Part shown: positions 5,561 through 5,668 of the stretch, piece by piece | Numbering within the stretch: the first letter of the stretch is position 1 | Layout: every line of letters begins with the position of its first letter | Assembly: GCA_031283915.1 (NCBI GenBank) | Contig: JAITAY010000116.1 | Span: 1-5,668, forward strand | Reading direction: 5' to 3' | Length of the DNA: 5,668 bases | Source of the DNA: Tannerella sp. | Lineage (GTDB): Bacteria; Bacteroidota; Bacteroidia; Bacteroidales; Tannerellaceae | Translations under genes and position numbers: made by a program | Notes under the pieces: generated by a model | The model's input: only the letters and a program-made list of their open reading frames with translations | The model's database searches: none | Told to the model about the DNA's origin: nothing

Positions 5561-5668
5561 ACGGAGACACCCTTAGTTTGCAAAAGGAAAAAGGCAATGT
5601 TACTTTCAGTCTCTCGTTGTAAGAGAGGAAGGAATTAACAGACCGGAGAGGTGAACTAAACGAAGGCT
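5561..5668. other. Right-edge intergenic sequence, no supported gene
   Basis: No open frame of useful length starts here. A minus-strand frame enters from the right and stops after about 35 codons in the TGA at about 5555-5557, without a recognisable domain. A small dyad, CTCTC-GTTGTAA-GAGAG (5611-5627), has no T-run on either side and is not a convincing terminator. TTAGTTTG (5573-5580) is one mismatch from a rightward -7 box, too weak to call. The stretch could be part of a dispersed intergenic repeat, which cannot be judged from one copy. Confidence 0.4.

Noticed and set aside
5611..5627. CTCTC/GAGAG dyad as a terminator of an upstream gene
   Set aside because: The stem is only 5 bp and no T-run follows on either strand.

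Overview
The window looks like chromosomal DNA of a member of the Bacteroidales (Bacteroides, Parabacteroides or Dysgonomonas-like). The grounds are a Bacteroidota-style Cas9 N-terminus, promoters of the TAnnTTTG type instead of the sigma-70 -10 box, weak or A-rich ribosome binding sites, and a two-gene lipoprotein-type glycan-degradation operon led by a GH92 alpha-mannosidase. The genus cannot be fixed from the sequence.

Left part (1-921): the edge of a type II CRISPR-Cas locus. Positions 746 down to 1 on the minus strand encode the first 248 residues of Cas9. They include the RuvC-I motif with its catalytic Asp, the arginine-rich bridge helix and the following NQKRGYYQ block; the rest lies beyond the window. 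About 90 bp upstream of the cas9 start and pointing away from it is a tracrRNA gene (about 840-921, plus strand). It has a TATCTTTG promoter box, an anti-repeat, a short nexus hairpin and an intrinsic terminator. No CRISPR array, cas1 or cas2 lies in the window; they would be expected further left.

Middle (922-1246): about 325 bp with no convincing gene but much secondary structure. One arm (932-946) is complementary to the segment of the tracrRNA between its nexus and its terminator. There is also a nested inverted-repeat region (970-1059) and a strong 10-bp GC-rich stem (1107-1154).

Right part (1247-5472, minus strand): a two-gene operon. The promoter-proximal gene is a GH92 alpha-mannosidase lipoprotein (746 aa). 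Eleven bases after its stop begins a 657-aa exported protein with a six-hairpin (alpha/alpha)6-type C-terminal half, probably another carbohydrate-active enzyme of unassigned specificity. Together they suggest extracytoplasmic trimming of mannose-containing glycans. A perfect TAnnTTTG box lies about 50 bp upstream of the GH92 gene. The last 100 bases (5561-5668) hold no gene I can support.

The operon is transcribed towards the tracrRNA and, beyond it, in the same direction as cas9. I see no clear terminator for it, so read-through could run antisense to the tracrRNA. The cas9 and intergenic DNA is visibly AT-richer than the glycosidase genes, which fits a CRISPR locus of different origin from its neighbours.
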